DNA of 64,000 bases, taken from Gemmatimonas sp. UBA7669. GTDB taxonomy: Bacteria > Gemmatimonadota > Gemmatimonadetes > Gemmatimonadales > Gemmatimonadaceae. A program made the position numbers and the translations under genes. This document shows positions 25,269 through 33,509 of the stretch, one piece after another. The first letter of the stretch is position 1. The number at the start of each line of letters is the position of its first letter. The notes beneath the pieces are model-generated. The model did no database searches. It was not told the origin of the DNA and saw nothing but the letters and a program-made list of their open reading frames with translations. The DNA lies in contig NZ_DLHL01000011.1 in NCBI RefSeq assembly GCF_002483225.1, positions 396,253 through 460,252 of the forward strand. Direction: 5' to 3'.

Positions 25269-25408
25269 AGCTAGCGCTCGCGTTCTGCAGCAAACGCCTA
25301 CGCCAATGCAAGCGAGGCGTTCGCACCGGCCCTTGACGCTATCGCGAACGCCCCGCGCTCGCCACACCAGTGCTGGCAGCGTTTGACTGCAGCAACGCAT
25401 CGTTGGAC
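25269..25408 (-). repeat. attC site (140 bp) following the 25.5-kb lipoprotein cassette
   Basis: Minus-strand R'' GTCCAAC is consensus. Arms GATGCGTTGCTGCAG and CTGCAGAACGC pair, with inner GGGGCGTTCGCGA and TGCGAACGCC stems. R' reads GCTAGCT, again with T to C in the GTT core. It is clearly a paralogue of the site at 26245-26386, sharing the GCGTTCGC inner stem. Confidence 0.75.
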
Positions 25409-25550
25409 ACCCCCAGCAACGCCGCACCCCGATCGCGACGGCGGTGGCGCGCGTGTGCCGCGACGACATCGCCAGCCGGCGGCCCGCGGCGGCACCCTCG
25501 CGCAGGGACCGGTTGCGCAGACGCGGAGATGGCCGCGGGGTGGACCGATG

Positions 25551-26063
25551 CTATCGCGAAATGCCGAGTGGCGTCCGCCCGCAGTCGCGGCGGATCAGGC
25601 GCATGGGCACGAGTGGCTCGCCACGTGGCGAGGCGCTGTTGACGGAGAACGCCCAGCCGTGCCAGTTCCCGGTGCTGTCGGCCCCCAGCACGGCGGTGAG
25701 GCTGGCGACCCCTCCGCTGAAGCTGAGCACCAGCGAGTCAGGGGGCAGCAGGGAGAACGCTACGCGCTCGAGTTGCACGGTCCCGTCCTGAATGCGCCAC
25801 CCCGGACGGCTCTGCCTAAGGAGGGCCGACCGGGTGTTGAGCCCCTGACCTTCCAGCCAGGCCGTGGGCACCTCGAGCTGGCCACCATTGATTGTGTCCA
25901 GCCGCACCAGGTCCGGCGGCGGCGGCACAAGCATGTGACGGAAGACGGCGGGGAATGAGTCCAGCTCCACGGCGTAGCACCCCAGGGCGCGAGGGCTCAA
26001 CTGCGGGGCAAGACTGCAGGCGGAGACGCTGACGGCGCATGCGAGGGCGACGAGAACGCGCAT
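25551..26063 (-). CDS. lipoprotein (cassette gene)
   Basis: A 170-residue protein from the ATG at 26063, chosen because it opens with the signal MRVLVALACAVSVSAC, lipobox VSAC. The mature part has ALGCYAVELDSFPAVFRH early, AWLEGQGLNTRSALLRQS in the middle and GVASLTAVLGADSTGNWHGW late, compatible with a small beta-sandwich. No family recognised. About 140 bp of non-coding sequence lies between its stop and the attC. Confidence 0.65.
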   Translation of the reverse strand: MRVLVALACAVSVSACSLAPQLSPRALGCYAVELDSFPAVFRHMLVPPPPDLVRLDTINGGQLEVPTAWLEGQGLNTRSALLRQSRPGWRIQDGTVQLERVAFSLLPPDSLVLSFSGGVASLTAVLGADSTGNWHGWAFSVNSASPRGEPLVPMRLIRRDCGRTPLGISR

Positions 26064-26244
26064 GTGAAGCGAAGAAAAATGATCACGCGCTACCGGATAC
26101 AGCTCTTGTCTCAAATAACCCATCGCCCACCGAGTGTTCCATGACCCGGACGTGCCAGCCACCGCGACAACGACGGTCGGCCGGTGGCGAGCGAGCACCG
26201 ATGCGGCGTGCAGGACCTCCATGGTCACACAAGACCCGTGGGGT

Positions 26245-26386
26245 GTGTAACGCTCACGTTCTGCAGCAAACGCCCCCAACCGGAAACAAGCGGGGCGTTC
26301 GCACCATCCTGTGAGGTTACAGCGAACGCCCCGCGGTCGCCACGTTGATCTTCGTAGCGTTTGCCTGCAGCTACGCAAGGTTAGGC
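26245..26386 (-). repeat. attC site (142 bp) following the coiled-coil cassette
   Basis: Minus-strand R'' GCCTAAC is consensus and R' is GTTACAC. The outer arms GCGTAGCTGCAGGCAAACGC and GTTTGCTGCAGAACGTGAGC pair through the CTGCAG core, with a long inner stem of GCGTTCGC and GCGAACGCCCC. Largest site in the array and apparently intact. Confidence 0.8.
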
Positions 26387-26434
26387 AGCTGAGGCAGCGA
26401 ATCGTACGTCGCGGAGTCGGTGTTCAGCGCACAC

Positions 26435-27007
26435 CTACCGCTGTCGCGCCACGGCGGTAGCCGTGTCCCCCAAGAGACTGAGGCTACGCGTCCGAATTGA
26501 ATCATCCGTCACTTTCATGAAGCGAAGGTACACGCGATCGTCGGGGGCAAGCTCCATTCTCGCTGCGACCCCGGTCTCTCGATCGAGAAAGCGAATCTGA
26601 GCGCCGCCGGTGTTCGAAGCAGTGATATTGATCCGCTCCGGGTTGCACGGCTGGCTGGTGCAAGGAGGCGCGTCAAAGCCCATGCCGATATCGCCACGCT
26701 GATTCAGCCCGAGGCCAAAGCGTTCGTTGCCAGCCGAGTCACGGATCGCCATCCCGGTCGAAGGAGACATGCGTTGGAAATTGTCGCGCATTGGCGCGCC
26801 GAGCACGATCCGATCTCGGCCGGCCGAGTCTTCGATGACGAGCTGTCGAGTGCGCACAATGTCCGAGGTCGGAGCCTGACCCACGAATGCCGAAAGCGCC
26901 ACCAAGGCTGTTCCCAGCCCCATGAGTAATCCAACCGTTTGCGTACGCCGAAGCTGCTGCTTGAGCTCGTAGACTTGCTCCGAGAGCGCTTGTTCTGATG
27001 AATCCAT
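26435..27007 (-). CDS. coiled-coil membrane-anchored protein (cassette gene)
   Basis: A 190-residue protein. Residues 4-22 are a short coiled coil (EQALSEQVYELKQQLRRTQ), 24-44 a single membrane helix (VGLLMGLGTALVALSAFVG), and the rest is extracytoplasmic with a repeated pattern: IEDSAGRDRIVLGA, IRDSAGNERFGLG, a Cys pair in PPCTSQPC and RINITASNTGGAQIRFLDRE. The repeats of 'DSAGxxRxxLG' resemble short beta-helix or sandwich units seen in hypotheticals. A ribosome site (GAGGG) precedes the ATG, 29 bp from the attC core. Function unknown. Confidence 0.65.
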   Translation of the reverse strand: MDSSEQALSEQVYELKQQLRRTQTVGLLMGLGTALVALSAFVGQAPTSDIVRTRQLVIEDSAGRDRIVLGAPMRDNFQRMSPSTGMAIRDSAGNERFGLGLNQRGDIGMGFDAPPCTSQPCNPERINITASNTGGAQIRFLDRETGVAARMELAPDDRVYLRFMKVTDDSIRTRSLSLLGDTATAVARQR

Positions 27008-27035
27008 TGTTCCCTCTTTCAGTCAGGTTGAAGCT

Positions 27036-27171
27036 GCCAAACGTGTGCTTCTGCTGCGAGCGCTCCCATAGAATGCGGTTGTGGGGCCTCGGCAAACCTT
27101 ACAGAAGATGATGCCGAGGACCCACAACCGCTACCGCACCCCGCGCTCGTCGGCAGCAAGCTTCGTTATGC
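27036..27171 (-). repeat. attC site (136 bp) following the esterase cassette
   Basis: Minus-strand R'' GCATAAC is consensus, with arm GCTTGCTGCCGACGAGCGC pairing to GCGCTCGCAGCAGAAGC; R' is GTTTGGC. The inner part has a GGTTGTGGG and CCACAACC stem around the shared ATGCGG motif. Nearly identical in layout to the site at 30333-30467. Confidence 0.8.
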
Positions 27172-27245
27172 CGCCCTGAATAGACGGACAAGAGGCGCAG
27201 TCGCTGTAGCCGCGCATATTGAGAAACGGCGCAGGGGACTGTGAA

Positions 27246-28784
27246 TCACTGGCGGTGCAACCAGCCCCACTGAACCAGCGCGTCCTCAATCGCGCTGCGC
27301 ATAATCGCTTGACCGGATCGATCGTAGAAACCGAAGAAATGCGTCGCATTGGGTACCGGCACGAACCTCACGTCATTCCCGACCGCAGCCGACATCACAC
27401 TGAACCGTTCAGCGTCGGTAAAGTCGCAATACTCATCCTTCGCGGCGTGAATCATCAGCGTGCGTGGCTGACCGGCAGCGATGAGGTCGATTGGTGAGAA
27501 GAGCCGAACCGGCGCGCGCGCACTCACACGTTTGCGGAAGTAGCCGTCCTCCTTAGGACCAGCGGGATCCACGCACACGCCGCTGGTGATCACAGCGGCC
27601 GGATACCGACGCTCGGTCGGCGCGACATCGGTGTCGAGCGCGTGCACGGAGTGGCCGCGCGTGCCGAGCCAGAGCGCGATGCCCGCGCCGGACGAGAAGC
27701 CGGCGACCCCGATCCGTGTGGGATCGATTCGAAGGCGGGCCGCATTGCGCTGGACATACTCGAATGCCGCGCGTGCGTCATCGGCCGGTTCAATCGGGCC
27801 AGCGTCGAACCGGCTAGAAGTGCGGTACTCCACGCTCACGACGATGAGGCCGAGCCGCCTGAGTTCGCGGACGATGCCCGGTGAGTGGCTCCAACTGCCC
27901 GACGTTCCTGAACCGCCATGGAACCAGAGCATGGCAGGACGCATGCCGCTGGTGTCGCCGGCGGTTGGTCGCAAGATATGCAGTTCTAGTGGAACGTCGT
28001 CGATCCGTCGATAGGTGTCGACCGCATGCCCAGCACGCGCGGCGTGGTGGGCGGCGATCAATGAATCGACACGCTGGCGCGTTGCCGAGTCCGGGCGAAG
28101 TGCGACCCACTGGGCATAGACCGAGTCAACGCCACGTTCATTGTTGTCGTCGAGGTGCGTGAGGAGCAGTGCAGTGGTGACACGCCGCTGAGCCGACTCA
28201 CTGCGGAACAGTTCCAGCGCCGCTGCGAACTCGGCGCGAAGCCATTGCGCGTCGCCGCTATGCAGTGCCGGGCGGCGCGCGCGTAGCGTGCGCGCGTGCT
28301 CGTGCACCAGCGCACCTCGCAACTCGCCGTGTTCCGGCAACGCCCACCAGCGATCGTCGTCGAGCGGCAGGGTTCCGATGAGCGAGTCCAGTCCGACGTC
28401 GCGGACCACATCCGTCGCGTCGCTCTCACGCCAGTGGAAGTATGGCCACAGGACCCGCCCCCACGCGTGCCGCAGGCGGAGGCGCAGCAGCTCCTCGTCG
28501 AACTGGCTCGCGGTGAGGCGGTCGCGGTATTGCGCGAGCGCACTGCGTTCAGACTCGAGCGCGGCGTCCCATGTGCGGCGGAAATCCGACGGTGTCGTCT
28601 GCCACGTCGCTGCGAAGGCCGATGTCGCGAGTGCGCTGTTCCGTTGCTGCCAGAGAGTAAGAGCCGAGTCGGCGACCGGCGTCTGCGCGGTGAGTCTTGC
28701 ACTGGCACTGAGCATGGCTGCTGAAACAAGCAGTGCGACGAACCGACGGCCGACGATACGTGGATGAGAGGTCATGTCCCGCAC
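27246..28784 (-). CDS. exported alpha/beta hydrolase (esterase-like, cassette gene)
   Basis: About 512 residues with a signal peptide ending near RLTAQ. Residues ~40-250 are an unknown helical region; ~255-510 are an alpha/beta hydrolase of the BD-FAE/peptidase S9-like type: oxyanion HGGSGTSGSW, nucleophile elbow VAGFSSGAG, the acid in TLMIHAAKDEYCDF and His in NATHFFGFYD. Members cleave esters or short peptides; the substrate is unknown. A 170-bp non-coding leader separates the start from the attC core and could hold its own promoter, which I could not pinpoint. Confidence 0.8.
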   Translation of the reverse strand: MRDMTSHPRIVGRRFVALLVSAAMLSASARLTAQTPVADSALTLWQQRNSALATSAFAATWQTTPSDFRRTWDAALESERSALAQYRDRLTASQFDEELLRLRLRHAWGRVLWPYFHWRESDATDVVRDVGLDSLIGTLPLDDDRWWALPEHGELRGALVHEHARTLRARRPALHSGDAQWLRAEFAAALELFRSESAQRRVTTALLLTHLDDNNERGVDSVYAQWVALRPDSATRQRVDSLIAAHHAARAGHAVDTYRRIDDVPLELHILRPTAGDTSGMRPAMLWFHGGSGTSGSWSHSPGIVRELRRLGLIVVSVEYRTSSRFDAGPIEPADDARAAFEYVQRNAARLRIDPTRIGVAGFSSGAGIALWLGTRGHSVHALDTDVAPTERRYPAAVITSGVCVDPAGPKEDGYFRKRVSARAPVRLFSPIDLIAAGQPRTLMIHAAKDEYCDFTDAERFSVMSAAVGNDVRFVPVPNATHFFGFYDRSGQAIMRSAIEDALVQWGWLHRQ

Positions 28785-28952
28785 TACGAATGCCCCCCGA
28801 ACGCGGTTTCAGCTACGGCCCGTTCTACGGCGGCTCGGAGAGGCGCTTGGTTGAATTGCGCCGGACAGGATTCGGCGCGCTCCGGGTACTCGACACCACA
28901 CGGATCGCAACGCGTCGATAGCATCGGAAGCTCCCTGGATACGCGCGCGTCG

Positions 28953-29076
28953 GCGTAACGCACAGCATTCTGCTGCAGCGCTACAAATAAGTGCGGCCGG
29001 AAGGGCGCCGGGCGCAAGCTCGGCGCCCGCCAGCCGCACACCGAATCGCGCTGTCAGCGGCAATGCTCTGTTCGGC
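28953..29076 (-). repeat. attC site (124 bp) following the metalloprotease cassette
   Basis: Minus-strand R'' GCCGAAC and R' GTTACGC. The arms GCATTGCCGCTGACAGC and GCTGCAGCAGAATGC pair with one or two unpaired bases, and GGGCGCC/GGCGCCC-type inner stems surround the ATGCGG-like TGCGGC. R'' is one base off RYYYAAC. Appears usable. Confidence 0.75.
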
Positions 29077-29099
29077 GGCGATGATTCCAACGGCGAGCA

Positions 29100-30314
29100 T
29101 CACCGCGCGAAGCTCTGAATTAGACTTCCCAGGTCAGCCTCCAACTGCTGCGGAGTAGTGTCGAGTGCACGGGCGAGACCCGTGATAGTCGGCTCTTTGC
29201 CCCCGAGCGCCTCGATTACGCGCAGAACGCCACCGTCACCACTGCGTCGGTACGTCAATTCGAGCAGCGCCGCGACCATCGGGAGTGTGGCACTCCCGAT
29301 CGCACCGTCAGCCTGATTCGACAGGACATCCGCGAGCTTAGTGTTAGGGCGATCGGAGAGGAAGACGGCAAGACTGCGCATCATTTCGACAAACGTCAGG
29401 CCGCGTGCGCCACCGAGCCAATACGCGATGCCTTCGCTCGCGAGCGCCGAGCGCTCCTGCACCAATGGATGCAGTAGCACGTGAACGAGTTCGTGGTGGT
29501 ACGCTTCACCGTAGCGCGGGTCACCAGCAATGACGAATCGTCGATCCGGACTGGCACGACCCCCGACGCGATCAGCACTGAGCACCCACTCAAGGCCCAG
29601 CACCCGAAATCCTGCCTGCAGGTCCGGCACCTGATAGTATGTCACCGGTGATCTGTCGGTGATGCCGAAGCGTCGCAGAAGCGCTTCAGCCCATTGCGCG
29701 GTCCCGCGAGCGCGCGCTGCGTCAAAGCGATGTGTCGGGTGCACCACGTATTCGATCAGACCAACACGGACTCGACGCCATCCAGCCGTTTCGAAAGGGA
29801 GTGGACTCGCGAGCACCCAGCGGTGTCGGCCGTCTTTGTCGACTTCTCTCACGATGTAGCTGCGCTCCATTCCAAACAATCCCGGACGAGCCGTTGAACC
29901 TCCACCGACGTAAACGGTTCGGAGCAGCCAACGGTCTGAACTACCTGCGACCAGGGGTACCGCTTCGACGAGAAGTGGTCGACCATCGAGGAGGTACGAC
30001 TCAGAGGTCATGAGCGGATCAGGATCCGTGCTTCGAGCGCGATCGGCGTCGGACCAGAACGAGGACCGAAGGGAGGCATCGTGGCGCATCAATATGTAGT
30101 CGCGCCAAGCACGGACAACATCCGGTAACGACGCACGTGCCGGATCAACGCCCCACCAACTTCCTGGCACCACCATCGTGTCAACCGCGAAACCAAGTGC
30201 TAACGCCCGTGATGATGCGTTGTCGCCCGCGGTTTGTGCATGAGCGGGAGTAAGCGCGATCGATGCGCCGAAACACAAGGCAACGAGTATCGATTGGCGA
30301 AAGCTGCTGTCCAT
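29100..30314 (-). CDS. exported gluzincin-type zinc metalloprotease (cassette gene)
   Basis: A 404-residue protein from the ATG at 30314, with a signal peptide ending near TPAHAQ (residues 1-27). The zinc motif HELVH is at 274-278 (YHHELVHVLLH) with the third ligand probably Glu-294 (LASEGIAYWLGG), as in MA-clan peptidases of the 'peptidase MA-like' type. A C-terminal helical region follows to the end (DTTPQQLEADLGSLIQSF). The protein probably acts in the periplasm or outside the cell; substrate unknown. Confidence 0.8.
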   Translation of the reverse strand: MDSSFRQSILVALCFGASIALTPAHAQTAGDNASSRALALGFAVDTMVVPGSWWGVDPARASLPDVVRAWRDYILMRHDASLRSSFWSDADRARSTDPDPLMTSESYLLDGRPLLVEAVPLVAGSSDRWLLRTVYVGGGSTARPGLFGMERSYIVREVDKDGRHRWVLASPLPFETAGWRRVRVGLIEYVVHPTHRFDAARARGTAQWAEALLRRFGITDRSPVTYYQVPDLQAGFRVLGLEWVLSADRVGGRASPDRRFVIAGDPRYGEAYHHELVHVLLHPLVQERSALASEGIAYWLGGARGLTFVEMMRSLAVFLSDRPNTKLADVLSNQADGAIGSATLPMVAALLELTYRRSGDGGVLRVIEALGGKEPTITGLARALDTTPQQLEADLGSLIQSFAR

Positions 30315-30332
30315 GTGTTGACCTGTGACTCC

Positions 30333-30467
30333 GCCGAAGGTGTGCTTCTGCTGCGAGCGTTCCCACAAAATGCGGTTGCGGGGCCGCTGCAGACCTTTCA
30401 TAAAGTGGAGCAGTGGCCCCCCAACCGCTACCGCACCTGCGCTCGTCGGCAGCAAGCGTCGTTACAC
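30333..30467 (-). repeat. attC site (135 bp) following the second hydrolase cassette
   Basis: Minus-strand R'' GTGTAAC with arm GACGCTTGCTGCCGACG, pairing to CGCTCGCAGCAGAAGC; the R' position reads CTTCGGC, so the G of the GTT cross-over point has become C and insertion there should fail. The GGTTGGGG and CCCCGCAACC stems and ATGCGG motif match the site at 27036-27171. Confidence 0.75.
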
Positions 30468-30563
30468 GGCGCGGGATCGGACCAGGGGTTTTGCGGCCTC
30501 TTGAAGAGGCATCGTGCTGCGCCCAGGGCATTCCGCAGCAACCGGCCGGAGAGAATCTACGCG

Positions 30564-31649
30564 TCAGTCGGCGCGCCGCAGATGCGTGCGGAAGAAGGTG
30601 AGCGCTTCACGCGCTGCGCGCACGTGTACTTCACCACGATCGACGCCGTCCGAGGCGCATAACGCACGCGCGAAGATTCGTCCGCGCCACGTACACTCCG
30701 CAAGGAACGCGTAGTGCGAAACCCCCGGCAATCGTGAGAGCTGTGCGCTTCGAAGCTGCGCGGTGACAACGCTCGTGGTGATCTCCGGTGGAACCTGCTT
30801 GTCGTCATCACCGAGAAGCACGTACACCGGCACACTGATTGTGCGAAGGGTGAGCGTGTCGGTCACCGGCAGGAGCGCCGGTGCCATAGCGAACACGGCA
30901 GCGATGCGCGCATCCCGGGTCACCTCACGGCCACGAGATACCGCAGCCTGAAACGCCGCGTCGCTGCGTCGCAACGAATCGATGTCGCGCAGCGTGAAGG
31001 GAGCCTCGGGGGGCAGCACACACCACGGAACGTTCGGCTCCAGCGTGCATCGACGTTGCCATTCGTCCGGTGGCAGGTGGGCTCCAGCGAGCGCGAGAAC
31101 AGAGAATCCGCCCAGCGAGAATCCGGCCGCTCCGATGCTGCTCGTGTCGACACGAGCCCCGAGAAGGCTGTCCGCCAGAAGAAGATCCACCAACACCGAG
31201 AGATCTCGGGCGCGTTCGCCGGGAAGTACGAAGCCTCCAAGTCGGTACGCCGCTTCGGTCGCCGCATTACCGTGATGGTCAACCCCCGCGACGATGAAGC
31301 CCTCAATTGCGAGCGCCTCGGCCAGCCACGACAGTTGCGCAGCGCTCCCGCCCGTGCCGTGTGACAGCACGATGAGCGGACGCCGCGCATCGTCGGCGAA
31401 CGGAGCGTCTGGCGCGCTCCGCCCAAAGCGGAACACGCCTGCTGCCCACGCGGATTCCTCGCTGCCGGCACGCGCGGGGTACCACACGCGAGTCACTAAT
31501 GGGCGTCCGACCCGGCCATCCCAGTCGGTGCGACTGGAATCCACGTAGTGCCGCGTGATGCGACCGACGGGCTGAACGCGGATATCAGCGTTGGCGCACG
31601 CCGTCGCGAGAACGAGAAGGAGGAGCAGAGCGAGAGGGTGGCGATTCAT
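30564..31649 (-). CDS. lipoprotein alpha/beta hydrolase (PAF-acetylhydrolase-like, cassette gene)
   Basis: A 361-residue protein with a lipobox at LLVLATAC (Cys-19). The hydrolase core has IVLSHGTGGSAAQLSWLAEAL, the nucleophile elbow IGAAGFSLGGFS, the acid in VPVYVLLGDDDKQVPPE and His in LPGVSHYAFLAEC, the order seen in platelet-activating-factor acetylhydrolase and dienelactone-hydrolase-like enzymes. Envelope-anchored esterase activity is likely; the substrate cannot be named. Its attC lies about 97 bp beyond the stop. Confidence 0.8.
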   Translation of the reverse strand: MNRHPLALLLLLVLATACANADIRVQPVGRITRHYVDSSRTDWDGRVGRPLVTRVWYPARAGSEESAWAAGVFRFGRSAPDAPFADDARRPLIVLSHGTGGSAAQLSWLAEALAIEGFIVAGVDHHGNAATEAAYRLGGFVLPGERARDLSVLVDLLLADSLLGARVDTSSIGAAGFSLGGFSVLALAGAHLPPDEWQRRCTLEPNVPWCVLPPEAPFTLRDIDSLRRSDAAFQAAVSRGREVTRDARIAAVFAMAPALLPVTDTLTLRTISVPVYVLLGDDDKQVPPEITTSVVTAQLRSAQLSRLPGVSHYAFLAECTWRGRIFARALCASDGVDRGEVHVRAAREALTFFRTHLRRAD

Positions 31650-31676
31650 GCGCGCAAGAGGTTCCCGGTTCAGTCC

Positions 31677-31790
31677 GTGTAACGCCCAGCGTTCAGCGGC
31701 GGCGGCTTACAGAAACGATGCGGCCAGCGAACGGAGCGAGCAATGGCCGCAACCCGAAATGCCGCCGTCAGCTGCAACGGCACGTTAGGC
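31677..31790 (-). repeat. attC site (114 bp) following the 31.8-kb membrane cassette
   Basis: Minus-strand R'' GCCTAAC (consensus, overlapping the TAA stop of the gene) and R' GTTACAC. The arms CGTTGCAGCTGACGGC and GCTGAACG pair as CGTT(G)CAGC to GCTGAACG, leaving one unpaired G on the R'' side, which fixes the reading strand as minus. The ATGCGG motif is present. One of the clearest sites. Confidence 0.85.
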
Positions 31791-32258
31791 AGAGGGTAAC
31801 TCACCGAATACGGGTGCGGCAGGGAGCGTCTTCGCTCGTCGTGCAACGAGGACCGTGCCGGATAAGACACCAAAACCCAACGCGCCCGAGAGCAACAGAA
31901 GTCCGACGCCGCTGTACGTGAGTCCCGTGACGGCGAAGTGCGCAACAACCGATACAATGGCCCCCAAGGCGCCAACCCGTGGGATCGAGAGGCTCTGAAC
32001 TGATTTGACGCGCACGGACGTGGCCGCAAGCAACACACCGACCAGCGCACCCATTGCGGCCCCATATACGAGACCAAACCGGCTTGCAGGCAGGATACTG
32101 TTCACCAACAAGTCACCCCACGTGGGCTCGATTGGATGCGTAAGGTGGCGAGCGATGCGGATCGAAAACGCCAGCATGCTCCACGCGACGCCCCACGTGA
32201 TTGCCATCCCGAGCACGCCGCGCACGATGCGTTGCAGCCTCTTCACGTCACCTCGCAT
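31785..32258 (-). CDS. membrane protein, four helices (cassette gene)
   Basis: A 157-residue protein with hydrophobic segments near residues 14-36 (GVLGMAITWGVAWSMLAFSI), 60-82, 98-118 and 120-142. No family recognised. The stop codon lies inside the R'' box of its attC and the gene starts about 49 bp from the upstream site's R', both typical cassette spacing. Confidence 0.6.
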   Translation of the reverse strand: MRGDVKRLQRIVRGVLGMAITWGVAWSMLAFSIRIARHLTHPIEPTWGDLLVNSILPASRFGLVYGAAMGALVGVLLAATSVRVKSVQSLSIPRVGALGAIVSVVAHFAVTGLTYSGVGLLLLSGALGFGVLSGTVLVARRAKTLPAAPVFGELPSA

Positions 32259-32306
32259 GTTGGTGAGATCAACTGGGTCACCATAGTGGTGCTCCCACGG
32301 GATTCT

Positions 32307-32417
32307 GCCTAACGCCCAGCGCTCTGCCGCGGGGCAGCTACAACAAATTGCGGCGGGCGGGCGCCGCGCGCACGCCGCCTACCGAATTGGCCCGCCGGCA
32401 GCAGCGGTCCGTTAGGT
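32307..32417 (-). repeat. attC site (111 bp) following the first cassette
   Basis: Minus-strand R'' ACCTAAC, overlapping the TAA stop of the gene, and R' GTTAGGC, both exact matches to RYYYAAC and GTTRRRY. The arms CCGCTGCTGCCGGCGGGCC and GGCAGAGCGCTGGGC pair with bulges, and the inner TTGCGGCGGGCGG stem holds the shared motif. It is the most consensus-like of all sites. Confidence 0.85.
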
Positions 32418-33164
32418 GCCCGGACGTCGTCGCGACACCTTAGATCGAGAGCGAGATGCACTGGGCGGGATTGGATCAAGAGTTGCGTCCACAATTACGC
32501 CTCCGGGAATGTCGAGCTCACCGTCAATATCCGAATAGCCGTGAAGCGTCCTCGTTTCACGAAGAACATGATGCATCGCAAGCGTCATCCTTGCATGGAT
32601 GCTTGATACGCACAGCCCAGCTTTTACTCGCTCGTCAGCAAGCGACCTAGCTTCGGGTGGAATATTGTCTCCGAACGCTTCGCTGAGCGCAAGCGCCATA
32701 GCCGACGCCTCCGAATTTTCTTGGATCGCTCCCGTCAGAATGACGAGCTGAGGCGACAGCTCTTCAAGCGCCTCGTTCAAGTGTGTTAGTGTGGCTACCG
32801 TCTCCGGTGTCGCGTACACAACCGCATCGAGAATTAGTTCTTGCACGGTGCTTACGGCACGCTTGTGCTCTTCATGGAGAGGCGAATCCAAGCCATCGCC
32901 CACACCATACTCGACATCTACCGTCGCCTTCATAAGCATACCTCCGTAACCGCCAAGGGCTCGAAGTTCTCTGCGGGCCCGTTCGTACCAACGAGCGCGG
33001 CGTTCAAACCCTCTTGCGTTGCGAAGCTTGGTCAGTTCATCGGCTACCGCGCGCCTAGCGGCTCTACCGGCCGTGAACAGCGTAACGATGCCTGCACCCA
33101 CTATGGTGATAGCGATATTGATCGCCTCTCCAAGATTGCCTGCGGGCAAGTCAAGCATGATCAT
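32412..33164 (-). CDS. protein of unknown function with N-terminal membrane helix (first cassette gene)
   Basis: A 250-residue protein. A hydrophobic segment spans residues ~12-32 (AINIAITIVGAGIVTLFTAG), then a long helical part with basic residues (ELTKLRNARGFERRARWYERA) and a later region with VYATPETVATLTHLNEALEEL and SSIHARMTLAMHHVLRET. The tail is Arg/Ser-rich. It resembles no family I can name. As the cassette next to the integrase end it would be the youngest insertion if the integrase was once active. Confidence 0.55.
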   Translation of the reverse strand: MIMLDLPAGNLGEAINIAITIVGAGIVTLFTAGRAARRAVADELTKLRNARGFERRARWYERARRELRALGGYGGMLMKATVDVEYGVGDGLDSPLHEEHKRAVSTVQELILDAVVYATPETVATLTHLNEALEELSPQLVILTGAIQENSEASAMALALSEAFGDNIPPEARSLADERVKAGLCVSSIHARMTLAMHHVLRETRTLHGYSDIDGELDIPGGVIVDATLDPIPPSASRSRSKVSRRRPGT

Positions 33165-33210
33165 CTAGCCATGAGTCGAAGACCTAGTTGTCCTAGGGTT
33201 GCGTTGGCGC

Positions 33211-33265
33211 ACCTAACAAAATAGAGGTTTTGCGTCGCGCAGCCGACGCCAAACCTCCGTTGAAC
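33211..33265 (-). repeat. short attC-like or attI remnant next to the IS91-type element
   Basis: On the minus strand GTTCAAC (RYYYAAC) at 33265-33259 and GTTAGGT (GTTRRRY) at 33217-33211 flank a 14-bp inverted pair, GAGGTTTGGCGTCG with CGACGCAAAACCTC (13 of 14 paired), separated by 6 bases. At 55 bp it has the size of a compact attC. Being the first site after the integrase it might instead descend from attI; the hairpin could alternatively belong to the IS91-type end. Confidence 0.5.
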
Positions 33266-33509
33266 TGAACCGCGGGAGGGGGCGACTATGGAGTTTGCTG
33301 CGGGTGTGAGCCCGCCGCCAGTGTGCGGATGGCAGCCCGGCGATCTGCTGGTGGCTGAGACAAGAGCCGACGTATGGTTGCGGCGATGACCACGAGCCAG
33401 TCGCCGAGACCGAAAGGGGGTGTCGGCTGACGCGTGGGCACGCCGCGGCGGCGCATCCGGCAAGCGGGTGCACCGGTAGTGGGGGCGACGTGAGCGCGCG
33501 GGAGACGCG

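Noticed and set aside
18318..32417. Regularly recurring palindromes as a CRISPR array
   Set aside because: Copies are 90-142 bp, differ in length and sequence, are separated by whole genes and end in integron core boxes; none of this fits CRISPR repeats.
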